Shown here: in pieces, positions 8,532 to 17,763 of the stretch
How positions within the stretch are numbered: position 1 is the first letter of the stretch
Layout: each line of letters begins with the position of its first letter
Assembly (NCBI GenBank): GCA_030656215.1
Contig: JAUSOD010000008.1
Coordinates: 1 to 64,000, forward strand
Source: Azoarcus sp.
Lineage (GTDB): Bacteria; Pseudomonadota; Gammaproteobacteria; Burkholderiales; Rhodocyclaceae
Direction: 5' to 3'
DNA length: 64,000 nt
Notes under the pieces: model-generated
Told to the model about the DNA's origin: nothing
The model's database searches: none
Seen by the model: the letters and a program-made list of their open reading frames with translations, nothing else
Position numbers and translations under genes: made by a program

Positions 8532-9023
8532 TCAGAGTTTCAGTACGCGGTCGCCGCGACCGACGCCGCATACGCCGGAGCGCACGGTTTCGAGGATCAG
8601 TGTCGGATCAAGGGCGCCGATGAAGGCATCGAGTTTGGCCTGGTTGCCGGTGAGCTCGATCACGTAAGACGCTTCGGTGACGTCGATAATGCGGGCGCGG
8701 AAGATGTCGGTGGTGCGCTTGATCTCCTCGCGGTCCTTGCCGGTGGCACGGACCTTGATAAGCATCAGCTCGCGTTCGATGTGCGCGGCTTCCGAGATAT
8801 CGACCACCTTGACCACTTCGATCAGCTTGTTGAGCTGCTTGGTGATCTGCTCGATGATTTCGTCCGAGCCGCTGGTGACGATGGTCATGCGCGACATCGA
8901 CGCATCTTCGGTCGGGGCCACGGTGAGTGATTCGATGTTGTAGCCGCGCGCGGAGAACAGTCCGGAGACGCGCGACAGCGCGCCGGATTCGTTTTCGATC
9001 AGCAGGGAAATGACGTGACGCAT
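8532..9023 (-). CDS. ilvN: Acetolactate synthase small (regulatory) subunit
   Basis: 163 residues, standard for the ilvH/ilvN type. The ACT domain is at the N-terminus (MRHVISLLIENESGALSRVSGLFSARGYNIESL), where valine binds for feedback inhibition, and the C-terminal dimerisation region follows (IELTGNQAKLDAFI). It starts 48 bp after the large subunit gene and is presumably co-transcribed. The symbol could equally be ilvH. Confidence 0.96.
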   Translation of the reverse strand: MRHVISLLIENESGALSRVSGLFSARGYNIESLTVAPTEDASMSRMTIVTSGSDEIIEQITKQLNKLIEVVKVVDISEAAHIERELMLIKVRATGKDREEIKRTTDIFRARIIDVTEASYVIELTGNQAKLDAFIGALDPTLILETVRSGVCGVGRGDRVLKL

Positions 9024-9071
9024 GATGGTTACGGTCCTGGATTCAGAGGGGGGACTGGACTGAGGCGCGGA

Positions 9072-10775
9072 TCACAGGTCTTCGGCCGACAGGATCATCT
9101 CGGTGAGACCCTTGCCGCCGCGTACCATGGGATACACGTTTTCCGTCTGATCGACCTGGAAGTCGAGGAACACGAGATCGTTCTTGTGCGTGGTGAAGGC
9201 TTCGCGCAGCGCGCCCTCGACATCGCAAGGCTTGTCGATGCGGATACCGACGTGGCCATAGGATTCGGCGAGCTTGGCGAAGTCGGGCAGCGAATCCATG
9301 TAGGACTCGGAGTAGCGCTGGCCGTGGAACAGCTGCTGCCACTGGCGCACCATGCCCAGATAGCGGTTATTCAGGTTGCAGATCTTGATCGGCAGGCGGA
9401 ACTGCTTGCAGGTCGAGAGCTCCTGGATGTTCATCTGGATCGATGCTTCACCGGTGATACAGGCCACGGTGGCGCCGGGGTGCGCAAGTTGTGCGCCCAT
9501 CGCGTAGGGCATGCCTACACCCATGGTGCCGAGGCCGCCAGAGTTGAGCCAGCGCCGCGGCTTGTCGAAGCGGTAGTACTGCGCGGCCCACATCTGATGC
9601 TGGCCGACATCGGAGCTGATATAGGCGTCGCCGCCGGTGACTTCCCACAGCTTCTGCACGACGAATTGCGGCTTGATGATGGTGTCGGAGTTGGTGTAGT
9701 CCATGCACTTGCGACTGCGCCAGTCTTCGACCTGTTTCCACCAAGCGCTGATGTCGGGCCGGGCCGGGCCGGCTTCGAGCTGACGGATCATCTCGTCGAG
9801 CACGTCCTTGACGTCACCCACGATGGGGACATCGACACGTACCCGCTTGGAGATCGACGATGGGTCGATGTCGATATGAATGATCTTGCGCGGCTCTTCG
9901 GCAAAATTGTTCGGGTCGCCGATCACGCGATCGTCGAAGCGCGAACCCACGGCCAGCAGCACGTCGGAGTAGTGCATCGACATGTTGGCTTCGTAGGTGC
10001 CGTGCATGCCGGGCATGCCCAGGTACTGACGGTCGCTCGCCGGATAGCCGCCGAGGCCCATCAGGGTGGTCGTGATCGGGTAACCGAGCAGGCGGGTGAG
10101 CTTGGTCAGCTGCTCTGCCGCGTCGGACAGCACCACGCCGCCACCGGCGTAGATCATCGGGCGCTTGGCTTCGAGCAGCAACTGCACGGCCTTCTTGATC
10201 TGGCCCTGGTGGCCCTTGACGACAGGGTTGTACGAGCGCATCGAGATCTCTTTCGGATACTCGAACTCGCACTTGGCGATGGTGATGTCCTTGGGGATAT
10301 CGACCAGCACCGGGCCGGGACGGCCGGTCTTCGCCAGGTAGAATGCCTTCTTGATCGTGGCTGCGATGTCGCGCACGTCCTTCACCAGGAAGTTGTGCTT
10401 CACGCAGGGGCGGGTGATGCCCACGGTGTCGACTTCCTGGAAGGCGTCCTGGCCTATGGCTGCCGTCGGCACCTGACCAGAGATGATCACCATCGGGATC
10501 GAGTCGCAGAATGCAGTCGCGATACCGGTGACCGCATTGGTTGCGCCCGGGCCGGAGGTGACCAGCGCGACGCCGACACTTTGCGTGCTGCGGGCAAAGC
10601 CGTCAGCTGCGTGTACCGCGGCCTGCTCGTGGCGCACCAGAATGTGGCGGACTGCCTCCTGCTGGAAAAGGGCGTCGTAGATATACAGTACGGCACCACC
10701 CGGGTAACCGAACACATACTCGACCTTTTCTTCCTGCAGGCACCTGATTACAATTTCCGCTCCAGTCAGCACCAT
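9072..10775 (-). CDS. ilvB: Acetolactate synthase large (catalytic) subunit
   Basis: 567 residues from ATG at 10773-10775 (MVLTGAEIVIRCLQEEKVEYVFGYPGGAVL). A longer frame to 10880 has no family-like sequence before this point. The thiamine diphosphate enzyme features are clear: HEQAAVHAADGFAR with the catalytic glutamate, a central FAD-binding region, and the C-terminal ThDP/Mg motif ITGEASIQMNIQELSTC with NLNNRYLGMV. The usual GDG of that motif reads GEA here. It condenses pyruvate units, the first common step of branched-chain amino acid synthesis, and forms an operon with ilvN and ilvC. No attenuator was recognised in the 291-bp region upstream (10776-11066). Confidence 0.96.
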   Translation of the reverse strand: MVLTGAEIVIRCLQEEKVEYVFGYPGGAVLYIYDALFQQEAVRHILVRHEQAAVHAADGFARSTQSVGVALVTSGPGATNAVTGIATAFCDSIPMVIISGQVPTAAIGQDAFQEVDTVGITRPCVKHNFLVKDVRDIAATIKKAFYLAKTGRPGPVLVDIPKDITIAKCEFEYPKEISMRSYNPVVKGHQGQIKKAVQLLLEAKRPMIYAGGGVVLSDAAEQLTKLTRLLGYPITTTLMGLGGYPASDRQYLGMPGMHGTYEANMSMHYSDVLLAVGSRFDDRVIGDPNNFAEEPRKIIHIDIDPSSISKRVRVDVPIVGDVKDVLDEMIRQLEAGPARPDISAWWKQVEDWRSRKCMDYTNSDTIIKPQFVVQKLWEVTGGDAYISSDVGQHQMWAAQYYRFDKPRRWLNSGGLGTMGVGMPYAMGAQLAHPGATVACITGEASIQMNIQELSTCKQFRLPIKICNLNNRYLGMVRQWQQLFHGQRYSESYMDSLPDFAKLAESYGHVGIRIDKPCDVEGALREAFTTHKNDLVFLDFQVDQTENVYPMVRGGKGLTEMILSAEDL

Positions 10776-11066
10776 CGCAAGCTCGCCTTGTATTACGTTT
10801 GAAGAAACGGAGAACAGTACTCGGTCAGGGGGCGTTTGGTCAAGGCTGGGCATGCAGCCCGCCGTTTGGCAGAGGGCCATGTTTCCTCAAGCGTTTTTCT
10901 GTCGGTCTGCGGCGCAAGATGCCAAGCGCTCCCTTATCGCGTCGAAAGACGTGCAATCAACCTGCGCATCCTTGATCATGCCGTGCGCGATGCTGATCAG
11001 GGCGCAATCATGCAAGGCCGCCACGTCATTCGGATGTGGCACTTCAAGCACAGTAAATGGATCCCG

Positions 11067-11561
11067 ATGAGTCGAACACGCAAGAAAACGGCGGCAGCGG
11101 TCGTGCAAACCACCGCCGCCACGCCCATGGTTGTCGAACTGGCCGGCTTGCGCCGCCGCTTGGCCAGCATGCTTTACGAATCCATGCTCCTGCTCGGCGT
11201 TTTGGCGCTGACATTCATGGTGCCTTACCTGTTGCTCGGCCTGGGTTTGGGGTTCACACCGCCGGGCTGGCTCGCGTGGCTGCATGTGTTCCTGGTGCTC
11301 GGTTTCTACTTTGTGTGGTACTGGCACCGTCATGGGCAGACTCTGGCGATGCAGACGTGGCGGCTGAAACTGGTGAATGCCGATGACGGCCGCAACCCGG
11401 ACAAGGTGCGCGGCTGGCTGCGGTATGCGCTGTCGTGGCCCTCGGTTCTGGTGGGTGGGGTCGGTCTGATCTGGGCCGTTTTCGACCCCGATCGACAGTT
11501 TCTGCACGACCGGCTGGCCGGCACCCGGGTGGTGCTGTTGCCCGTTCAGCCGAAAAGATAA
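11067..11561 (+). CDS. RDD-family membrane protein
   Basis: 164 residues from ATG at 11067 (MSRTRKKTAAAVVQ). The upstream part of the frame (from 10836) has no conserved features and probably belongs to the untranslated ilv promoter region. The RDD domain starts at GLRRRLASMLYESMLLLGV and has three hydrophobic helices, with the typical TLAMQTWRLKLV after helix 2 and FLHDRLAGTRVV at the end. The family is of unclear function, with suggested roles in small-molecule or Na+/H+ transport. Its last 16 bp overlap the convergent DUF1415 gene. Confidence 0.85.
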   Translation: MSRTRKKTAAAVVQTTAATPMVVELAGLRRRLASMLYESMLLLGVLALTFMVPYLLLGLGLGFTPPGWLAWLHVFLVLGFYFVWYWHRHGQTLAMQTWRLKLVNADDGRNPDKVRGWLRYALSWPSVLVGGVGLIWAVFDPDRQFLHDRLAGTRVVLLPVQPKR

Positions 11562-12091
11562 GGAAAAAGGCGGCGGCGTTCGTCGGCCGTCAGCGCTTCC
11601 ATGCGCTTGATATTGCGTTCCGGGATGCCTTCTGCGTCGGGGAAGTGTTCCAGTGCGTGCTCCAGGCTGTCCTCCCGGATCAGATGCAGCATGGGCCACG
11701 GCGAGCGGTTGGTAAGGTTGCCGGCGTCGTCGGGCTCGGTTTCGGCAAACTGATAGTTGGGGTGAAAGCTCGCCACCTGCATGTCGCCTTCCCAGCCGAA
11801 CTGCTCGACCCACAGATCGACCAGATCGAGGAACTGGTTGTAGTCCTCGAAGCTGGCGAGCATGTCGGGAATCACCAGCAGGGTGGTCTCGATCTCCGCC
11901 GGCGACGCATCGGACAGGCGCTCGAGTTCGGCCTGCATGTCGTCAAGCAGGGCTTCGTCGGTAGTCGCGTGACTGACGCAGATCCGCACCCGCTTTTCCG
12001 CGCGCGGTCGGGCGGCAAAGGGACACAGGTTGAGGCCGATCACGACTTCGTCGAGCCACTGGCCTACATCGGCAATGATTTGTTCATCCAT
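11546..12091 (-). CDS. DUF1415 family protein
   Basis: 181 residues, cytoplasmic, without signal or membrane segments. Family-typical sequences are VIGLNLCPFAARP near the N-terminus, LLVIPDMLASFEDYNQFLD, and VASFHPNYQFAET followed by NRSPWPMLHLIRE near the C-terminus. The function of DUF1415 is unknown. It lies 29 bp after miaA on the same strand and may be co-transcribed with it. Confidence 0.9.
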   Translation of the reverse strand: MDEQIIADVGQWLDEVVIGLNLCPFAARPRAEKRVRICVSHATTDEALLDDMQAELERLSDASPAEIETTLLVIPDMLASFEDYNQFLDLVDLWVEQFGWEGDMQVASFHPNYQFAETEPDDAGNLTNRSPWPMLHLIREDSLEHALEHFPDAEGIPERNIKRMEALTADERRRLFPYLFG

Positions 12092-12120
12092 GTGAGTACT
12101 TTCCAGGTTTGTTTCAGTGA

Positions 12121-13077
12121 TCAGGTGTCAAGTCGGCCGAGCACAGTATCGCGCACGGCGGTAGCAAGGTCTGAGCGCAGGCAGTCGAGCTCGACCAGTG
12201 CCGGCCATGTTTCGCGAAACTGACGCTGCCAGGTGAGCTGGCGCTTGGCCAGTTGGCGGGTGGCGGCAATGCCCTTGAAGCGGAGTTGCTCGAGATCGCC
12301 CGCGCCATCCAGGTATTCCCATGCCTGACGATAGCCGACACAGCGCATCGAGGGCATGGCGAGATCAAGTCGATAGCGTGTACGCAGCCGATCGACTTCG
12401 TCGATCAGACCCGCGGCGAGCATCAGCTCGAAACGTTCTGCGATGCGTTCATGCAGTACGCCGCGCTCGGACGGAGCAAGGGCAATCGACAGCAGGCGGA
12501 AGGGCGGTGGTGCCACCTCGCGGCGGGCGTAGCTCTCGGCCAGCGGGCGGCCGGTGATGCGCACGATCTCGAGTGCGCGCTGGATGCGCTGCGAGTCGGT
12601 CGGCTCGAGCCGGGCGGCCGCGTCGGGGTCGAGGCGCGCGAGTTCGGCATGGACGGCGGGCCAGCCGTGGGTGCGGGCGGCTTCGTCGATCTCGGTGCGA
12701 ATAGCGCTATCGGCCTCGGGCAGCTCTGATAGTCCGTCGCGCAAGGCCTTGAAGTAGAGCATGGTGCCGCCGGCAAGCAGGGGAATTCGTCCGCGTGCGG
12801 TGATCTCGCCCATCAGTCGCAGGGCATCACTGCGAAAGCGTGCCGCCGAATAGCTCTCTTCCGGACTCACGATATCGATCAGGTGGTGCGGGCACACCGC
12901 CTGCTCTTCAGCGCTCGGCTTTGCGGTGCCAATGTCCATGTCGCGATAGACCAGCGCAGAGTCGACGCTGATGATCTCGATCGGCAGTTCGCGCGCCAGT
13001 GCTAAGGCACAGGCCGTCTTGCCGCTGGCGGTGGGGCCGAGCAGCAGCAGGGCGGGTGGAAGTCCGGCGTCGGTCAT
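12121..13077 (-). CDS. miaA: tRNA dimethylallyltransferase
   Basis: 318 residues from ATG at 13075-13077 ([25 protein letters not shown]). The P-loop GPTASGKT and the following [17 protein letters not shown] are hallmark MiaA sequences, and the tRNA-recognition insertion and [15 protein letters not shown] are present. The enzyme adds a dimethylallyl group to A37 of tRNAs reading UNN codons. Miaa and mutL are adjacent in many proteobacteria; here 4.7 kb with four unrelated genes separates them. Confidence 0.95.
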   Translation of the reverse strand: MTDAGLPPALLLLGPTASGKTACALALARELPIEIISVDSALVYRDMDIGTAKPSAEEQAVCPHHLIDIVSPEESYSAARFRSDALRLMGEITARGRIPLLAGGTMLYFKALRDGLSELPEADSAIRTEIDEAARTHGWPAVHAELARLDPDAAARLEPTDSQRIQRALEIVRITGRPLAESYARREVAPPPFRLLSIALAPSERGVLHERIAERFELMLAAGLIDEVDRLRTRYRLDLAMPSMRCVGYRQAWEYLDGAGDLEQLRFKGIAATRQLAKRQLTWQRQFRETWPALVELDCLRSDLATAVRDTVLGRLDT

Positions 13078-13258
13078 CGGTGGTCTGGGGGTGAGCGGAC
13101 CCGCATTATCCCCGCGCCTTGCCGTTTTCGGTATTGCGATGCTTGCGCTGGTGCCGGCAGGTCGCGCCATCCGTCTTTAACCTGCGCTGCGGTCACGCTT
13201 TGGTTTTCTGTCCGGAATACTTCAATGGCATTATTCGATCGTTCTCGAAGAGGTCGCC

Positions 13259-14119
13259 ATGGTGAAAATCGACTTACGCCGCATCTGCCTGATGATCTGC
13301 TTCGCAGCAATGATGCTTGCCGCCTGGCCTTCCAATGTCTGCTCGACCGGACCGTCGGCGATGCTGGCCGAGCGCTTTCACGAGGGCATCGATCCTGGCG
13401 CCTACTGGGTCAGTGAGAAACTCGACGGGGTCCGTGCGTTGTGGGACGGCAAGCAACTGCGGTTTCGCAGCGGTCAGGCAGTTGCCGCGCCGGACTGGTT
13501 CCTTGCCGGCCTGCCGCAGCAGGCGCTCGATGGTGAGCTGTGGATCGGTCGTCGCCGCTTTGAGGAGCTTGTTGGCGTGGTGCGCAGGCAGGTGCCGGAT
13601 GACACGGGCTGGCGCCGGGTCAGTTACATGATCTTCGACTTGCCCGATCACCCGGGTAGTTTTACTGACCGACTTGCGGCGATGGAGGGTGTTGTTGGCG
13701 ACGCAGATCTGCCGTGGCTACAGGTGGTCCGGCAGCAGCGCGTTCTCGACCGGAAAGCCCTTCGGGACCTGTTTGACCACGTGGTGGCAGGTGGCGGGGA
13801 GGGCCTGATGTTGCACCGCGCCGATGCGCAAAGGACGGCGGGGCGCAGCGATGCCTTGCTGAAGTACGTGCCATGGCTCGACGACGAGGCCCGCGTGGTG
13901 GCGCATGTGCCAGGCAAGGGGAAGTACCTGGGCATGCTCGGTGCCCTGGAGGTCGAGGCACCGGACGGGCGCCGCTTTCGCATCGGTACCGGGTTCTCGG
14001 ACCTCCAGCGCAGGCAGCCACCCGCGATCGGAACGACCATCACCTACCGCTACCGCGAACTGACACGCAAGGGTCAGCCGCGGTTTCCGTCCTTCCTGCG
14101 CGAGCGGGTTTTGCCCTGA
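13259..14119 (+). CDS. ATP-dependent DNA ligase with signal peptide (LigE-like minimal ligase)
   Basis: 286 residues with AGAGG eight bases before ATG. The first 25-30 residues form a hydrophobic export signal (ICLMICFAAMMLAAWPSNV). Then come nucleotidyltransferase motifs: motif I SEKLDGVRAL with the adenylation lysine at about residue 54, motif III DGELWIG, motif IV EGLMLH and motif V LLKYVP. A small OB-fold (about 205-286) follows, without a BRCT, zinc finger or other appended domain. This matches the minimal Lig E type, ATP-dependent ligases found in proteobacteria with predicted periplasmic location and suggested involvement in uptake or handling of external DNA. The location and role are inference from the signal sequence and the family. 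Confidence 0.85.
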   Translation: MVKIDLRRICLMICFAAMMLAAWPSNVCSTGPSAMLAERFHEGIDPGAYWVSEKLDGVRALWDGKQLRFRSGQAVAAPDWFLAGLPQQALDGELWIGRRRFEELVGVVRRQVPDDTGWRRVSYMIFDLPDHPGSFTDRLAAMEGVVGDADLPWLQVVRQQRVLDRKALRDLFDHVVAGGGEGLMLHRADAQRTAGRSDALLKYVPWLDDEARVVAHVPGKGKYLGMLGALEVEAPDGRRFRIGTGFSDLQRRQPPAIGTTITYRYRELTRKGQPRFPSFLRERVLP

Positions 14120-14203
14120 GGCGCATCTCAGATCCACCGCGGCGCGTGTGCGCAATTTATGTGCGGCCGTATCGAGGTGATGCTGCTCAGTGACTTGCAT
14201 GAC

Positions 14204-14249
14204 TTGTCCACAGCTTGTCCCGTGTCTTATCTACCCTGTCTGTGGATAA
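14204..14249. other. Two DnaA-box-like sequences in inverted orientation
   Basis: TTGTCCACA (14204-14212, one mismatch) and TGTGGATAA (14241-14249, a perfect TTATCCACA complement) face each other in the ligase to GGDEF-protein gap. Seven bases on each side (TCCACAG and CTGTGGA) can pair. No AT-rich unwinding region or replication gene is near, so this is not called an origin. Confidence 0.3.
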
Positions 14250-14257
14250 ATGTGGTT

Positions 14258-16012
14258 TCAGTCGGGGAGGTCGCTGTGTTCGCTGCGTTCGGCAAATTTG
14301 TGCACATACATTGCCCGGTCGGCGCTCTTGAGCAGGCTTTCGGCATCGGAGCCATCCGCGGGGTAGAGCGCTTCGCCGATTGCCCCTCCGACACTGATCG
14401 GCTCGGTTCCCTCCGATTCGATCGCAGTGAGCGGTTGGCGCAGCACTTCCTCGATCTGGCGCCGGATATGGCCGACGGCGTCGCGACTGGCGACCTGGTC
14501 GAGCAGCACCACGAATTCGTCACCGGCGTAACGTGCCACCAGATCGCCCGCTCGGACATTGTCGCGCAAGCGCTCGGCGATTTCCTGCAGGGCGAGGTCG
14601 CCGGCGTCGTGTCCGTACTGGTCGTTGACCTGCTTGAACCGGTTCAGATCGATGAAAAGCACACCGAACAGGGTGCTGCGGCGGTCGTTGTTTGCAAGCG
14701 TGATGCGTTTTCGCAGTCGCTGCAGGAAGGCATCTCGATTGGCCAGTCCGGTGAGCTTGTCGGTGCGCAGGCGTTCCTGCATGGCTTCGAAACTGCGCGC
14801 GAGTTCGCCGATTTCGTCGCTGCGCTGCACACCGACCGGTGCATCGAGTTCGCCGTCTCCAACCTTACGCGCCGCCTCGGAGATACGCCGCAGGTCGCTG
14901 GCCACCCAGGCCAGAATGCGGAAACCGATCAAGATCGCCAGTGCTACCGCTGCGGCGGCAAGCAGCACGGTACGGGTGACGTTCTCGGTGACGCCAGCCA
15001 TGAAATCGCTGGTCGGCATTGCCACGATGGTGATCCATTCCAGCCCGGCATTGTCCTTGATGCGGTCGAAGGCTACGTGGATTTCGTCGCCTTCATCGGT
15101 CATGAAAGTCAGCACGCGGGGCAGCGCGGTGGCATCGGGCGCGCCGAGCCGCTCCTGGACCAGCTTGTACGAAGCCCGCAGCAGTGGGTGCTCACTGTCA
15201 GTGGCCTTCAGTCGGGCGTTTCCTCCGTCTGGCAGACTGCGCATGTTAGGGCTGGTCGAAGAGGCGATCAGGTTGCCGTCCTGCTCAATGATGAATGCAA
15301 TGCCGTTGGGTGAGACTTCGAGGGTGCCGACGAAATCGTTCAGCGCACGCAGTGATACGTCGGTGGCCACTACGCCCTCGAACGCACCGGAGGCGGCAAG
15401 GACGCGGCGGGCACGGGTCGCCACCAGCTCGCGGGTGCCGAAGTCGATGTACACCGAGGTCCAGGTGTGACCAGGGGTACGCTTTCCATCGGCGTACCAG
15501 GGGCGGGTGCGGGGGTCGAACAGCCTGGTCTCACGGCGCTCGAAATTCAGGGGGCCGTCGATTCCGCTGAAGCGATAAATCGCGCGGTGCTCGTCGGACT
15601 TCATCTTCATGCGCAGCTCGGCGTCCTGTACCGAGTGGCGGTAAAGCCCAAGGCCCTGGCCCGACTCGTTGCCGTAATAGACATAGTTGTTGGGGTCGAT
15701 GTGCAGGGAGGTCGCGATCCAGAACCGGGTGCGCAGTTCGTGGAACTCGGACTCGATGGTGGTCGGGGCGGCCATGCCGTCGGGAAAGGCGGATTCGAGC
15801 ACGGCGCCCGAGCCGACGATATGCCGGTCAACCGCCTGTGCGATGCGGCCGACGGTCTCGAGCAGCAGGTGTTCCGACACCGTCGCGACCGCCCGGCTGC
15901 CTGCCGAGTAAGAAAGGATCCCGACGGCAAGGGCCAACGCAACGACCAGCACCACGTAGGGTACGATCAGGACCATCTTCAGTGACAGCGGTGTTGGGGG
16001 ATGTTCGGCCAT
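14258..16012 (-). CDS. Diguanylate cyclase, dCache-HAMP-GGDEF
   Basis: 584 residues from ATG at 16010-16012 (MAEHPPTPLSLKMVLIVPYVV). Transmembrane helix 1 spans about 13-35, a large periplasmic Cache domain about 40-320 (RPWYADGKRTPGHTWTSVYID is Cache-like), helix 2 about 330-352, HAMP about 352-405, and the cyclase domain about 415-575. The active-site loop reads RYAGDEFVVLL, an AGDEF variant of GGDEF, and metal-binding FIDLNRFKQVND is intact. A product-inhibition RxxD site is visible five residues before the loop (RAGD, in NVRAGDLVARY). It probably senses a small periplasmic ligand and makes c-di-GMP. Confidence 0.9.
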   Translation of the reverse strand: MAEHPPTPLSLKMVLIVPYVVLVVALALAVGILSYSAGSRAVATVSEHLLLETVGRIAQAVDRHIVGSGAVLESAFPDGMAAPTTIESEFHELRTRFWIATSLHIDPNNYVYYGNESGQGLGLYRHSVQDAELRMKMKSDEHRAIYRFSGIDGPLNFERRETRLFDPRTRPWYADGKRTPGHTWTSVYIDFGTRELVATRARRVLAASGAFEGVVATDVSLRALNDFVGTLEVSPNGIAFIIEQDGNLIASSTSPNMRSLPDGGNARLKATDSEHPLLRASYKLVQERLGAPDATALPRVLTFMTDEGDEIHVAFDRIKDNAGLEWITIVAMPTSDFMAGVTENVTRTVLLAAAAVALAILIGFRILAWVASDLRRISEAARKVGDGELDAPVGVQRSDEIGELARSFEAMQERLRTDKLTGLANRDAFLQRLRKRITLANNDRRSTLFGVLFIDLNRFKQVNDQYGHDAGDLALQEIAERLRDNVRAGDLVARYAGDEFVVLLDQVASRDAVGHIRRQIEEVLRQPLTAIESEGTEPISVGGAIGEALYPADGSDAESLLKSADRAMYVHKFAERSEHSDLPD

Positions 16013-16368
16013 GGTCCGTTTGGGCGCGACTCGCTCGATGTGGTGAATGAAATTCGTTGTGTGGCTGGTGGCCGGTGACCGGTGACCGGATTGCCCGCTA
16101 ATGCGGGCACGGGCCGAATCGGGCCGACCTGCCACGATTTCAACGCAAGGGCGGGTCCGAGGCGCCGTTGTCGTTTCTGCAAAGGGCCGATTCTGCGGGC
16201 TCAGGCGGTGTCCTGCAATACTTTTTCATATGATTTTTGAGTGGCCTGGCTCGCGGCAAATACTTGTTGCGCTTTGCTTTACGCCGATCCGGGCAAGTGC
16301 AGTACTCTTGGCTGCACACCTGCCTCGGTGCCGCCTGCGCGAGCGGGAACGAGGTGCGGGAGGAAGTG
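16013..16368. other. Non-coding gap upstream of two divergent genes
   Basis: This 356-bp gap separates the diguanylate cyclase and DUF4124 starts. It holds a small hairpin, TGCCCGC-TAAT-GCGGGCA at 16092-16109, preceded by a short CCGGTGA tandem repeat (about 16077-16090). No gene or riboswitch was recognised. Confidence 0.5.
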
Positions 16369-16986
16369 ATGAACCATGCGTCGCTGGTCTGGATGTTCGG
16401 AGTGCTTTTTGCATCGGGGGCAATCGCCGACGATGCAGTCGTCTATCGCTGGAAAGACCGGGACGGCCGGGTCAACTATGGCAACCTGCCGCCACCGGGC
16501 GTGCGGGCCGAGCCGCTTGATGCGCGCGGGCGGCTGACCGTGGTGCCCGCGCCGGTAATGCCGCCGCGGCCGGCGCCGTCTGACCCCTCCGAGGCCGAGC
16601 GGCTGGAGCGGCTGGAGCGCGAGCTGGAGACGGAGCGGGCACTGCGCCTGGAGCGCGATGAGGCCGAGCGTGAGCGCGCAGCGCTGCAGTCAGAATGCGA
16701 AGCCAGGTATCGTGAGCCGTGCGATGTCGATGGTCAGCCTGTAGGTCGGCGCTACATCGTGGTACCGGCGCGACCGCCGCACCGTCCGCCAGTGCTGCGT
16801 CCGCCCCGGCCGCCGGGTGAGGTCGTGCCAGAGCGTCCCGGTGCACCGGGACGGGACGAGCGGCCGCCATATCGGCTGTCGGGGGATGCATCCCGATCGC
16901 CCCGGCCTCAGCCGGAAACCGCACCGCGCCGGCGTGCAGCCGACGATGTCACCCGGCCCGACGACCGTCGGCCCGTTCCACCCTGA
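16369..16986 (+). CDS. Secreted DUF4124-domain protein, Pro/Arg-rich tail
   Basis: 205 residues from ATG at 16369, preceded by GGGAGGAAGTG, a strong ribosome binding site. A signal peptide covers about 1-20 (MNHASLVWMFGVLFASGAIA). The DUF4124 motif VVYRWKDRDGRVNYGNLPP follows at once. Next is a charged coiled-coil stretch (about 65-105, EAERLERLERELETERA) and a long Pro- and Arg-rich, probably disordered tail. DUF4124 proteins are periplasmic or envelope proteins of unknown role, common in betaproteobacteria. Confidence 0.8.
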   Translation: MNHASLVWMFGVLFASGAIADDAVVYRWKDRDGRVNYGNLPPPGVRAEPLDARGRLTVVPAPVMPPRPAPSDPSEAERLERLERELETERALRLERDEAERERAALQSECEARYREPCDVDGQPVGRRYIVVPARPPHRPPVLRPPRPPGEVVPERPGAPGRDERPPYRLSGDASRSPRPQPETAPRRRAADDVTRPDDRRPVPP

Positions 16987-17101
16987 AGGGCGCTGCCCTG
17001 ACACTTCGCGCTGATCTTCCTGCGTTTGCTGTCACGACAAACGGCTATGATGACGGCCGCTCCCGGCAGATGCCGGATCTCCCGATTGCAAGGATGTTCT
17101 C

Positions 17102-17680
17102 GTGAAGATTTTCTCGCCTCTCTATCAGCGCGCCATGCAGTGGGCGCGGCACCGGCACGCACCGTGGTTTCTGGGCGGGCTCAGTTTTGCGGAGTCTTCA
17201 TTCTTCCCGATTCCGCCCGATGTGATGCTCGCCCCGATGAGCCTCGCCAACCCGAAGCGGGCGCTGTGGTTCGCACTGCTCACCACGCTGACATCGGTGG
17301 CGGGCGGGCTGTTCGGCTATCTGATCGGGGTCTACGCCTTCGAAATGATCGAGCCCTGGTTGCGCAGCAGTCGCTACTGGGGCAGCTATGAGGTTGCGGT
17401 GAGCTGGTTTGGCGAGTGGGGGTTCTGGGCGGTGTTCGTCGCCGGCTTTTCGCCGATTCCGTACAAGGTATTTACGATCGCTGCCGGCGCCCTGTCCATG
17501 GCCGTGCTTCCTTTTGCGCTGGCGTCACTGGTGGGGCGGGGGGCGCGCTTCTTTCTCGTGGCGGCGCTGATGGCCTGGGGCGGGGCGCGGATGGAGGCAG
17601 TGCTGCACCGCTACATCGACCGCCTGGGCTGGGCGACGGTGGCCGCGGTGGTGGTCGGGGTGTTGGTCTATAGCGCCTGA
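17102..17680 (+). CDS. DedA/VTT-family membrane protein, YqaA-like
   Basis: 192 residues from GTG at 17102, with AAGGA nine bases upstream. The VTT-type sequences FAESSFFPIPPDVMLAPM and FVAGFSPIPYKVFTIAAG carry the conserved proline/arginine-rich re-entrant segments of this superfamily, and four to five hydrophobic helices are present. Members act in lipid scrambling or flippase-like transport (undecaprenyl phosphate, phosphatidylethanolamine). The specific substrate is not known. Confidence 0.85.
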   Translation: MKIFSPLYQRAMQWARHRHAPWFLGGLSFAESSFFPIPPDVMLAPMSLANPKRALWFALLTTLTSVAGGLFGYLIGVYAFEMIEPWLRSSRYWGSYEVAVSWFGEWGFWAVFVAGFSPIPYKVFTIAAGALSMAVLPFALASLVGRGARFFLVAALMAWGGARMEAVLHRYIDRLGWATVAAVVVGVLVYSA

Positions 17681-17763
17681 GCAGGGCCCGGCTGTTACGG
17701 TCTGGTCGTTGTGCTGCCCGGCTTTGGGGTCACTCTGAGCTTCGCTTCTGACGGGCCTCCGGT

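Noticed and set aside
9015-10802. Long plus-strand open frame opposite ilvB (595 codons)
   Set aside because: It mirrors a strongly conserved gene in high-GC DNA and has no family-like sequence, so it is an antisense shadow.
14204-14249. Replication origin
   Set aside because: Only two DnaA-like boxes and no origin-type gene neighbourhood or AT-rich region.
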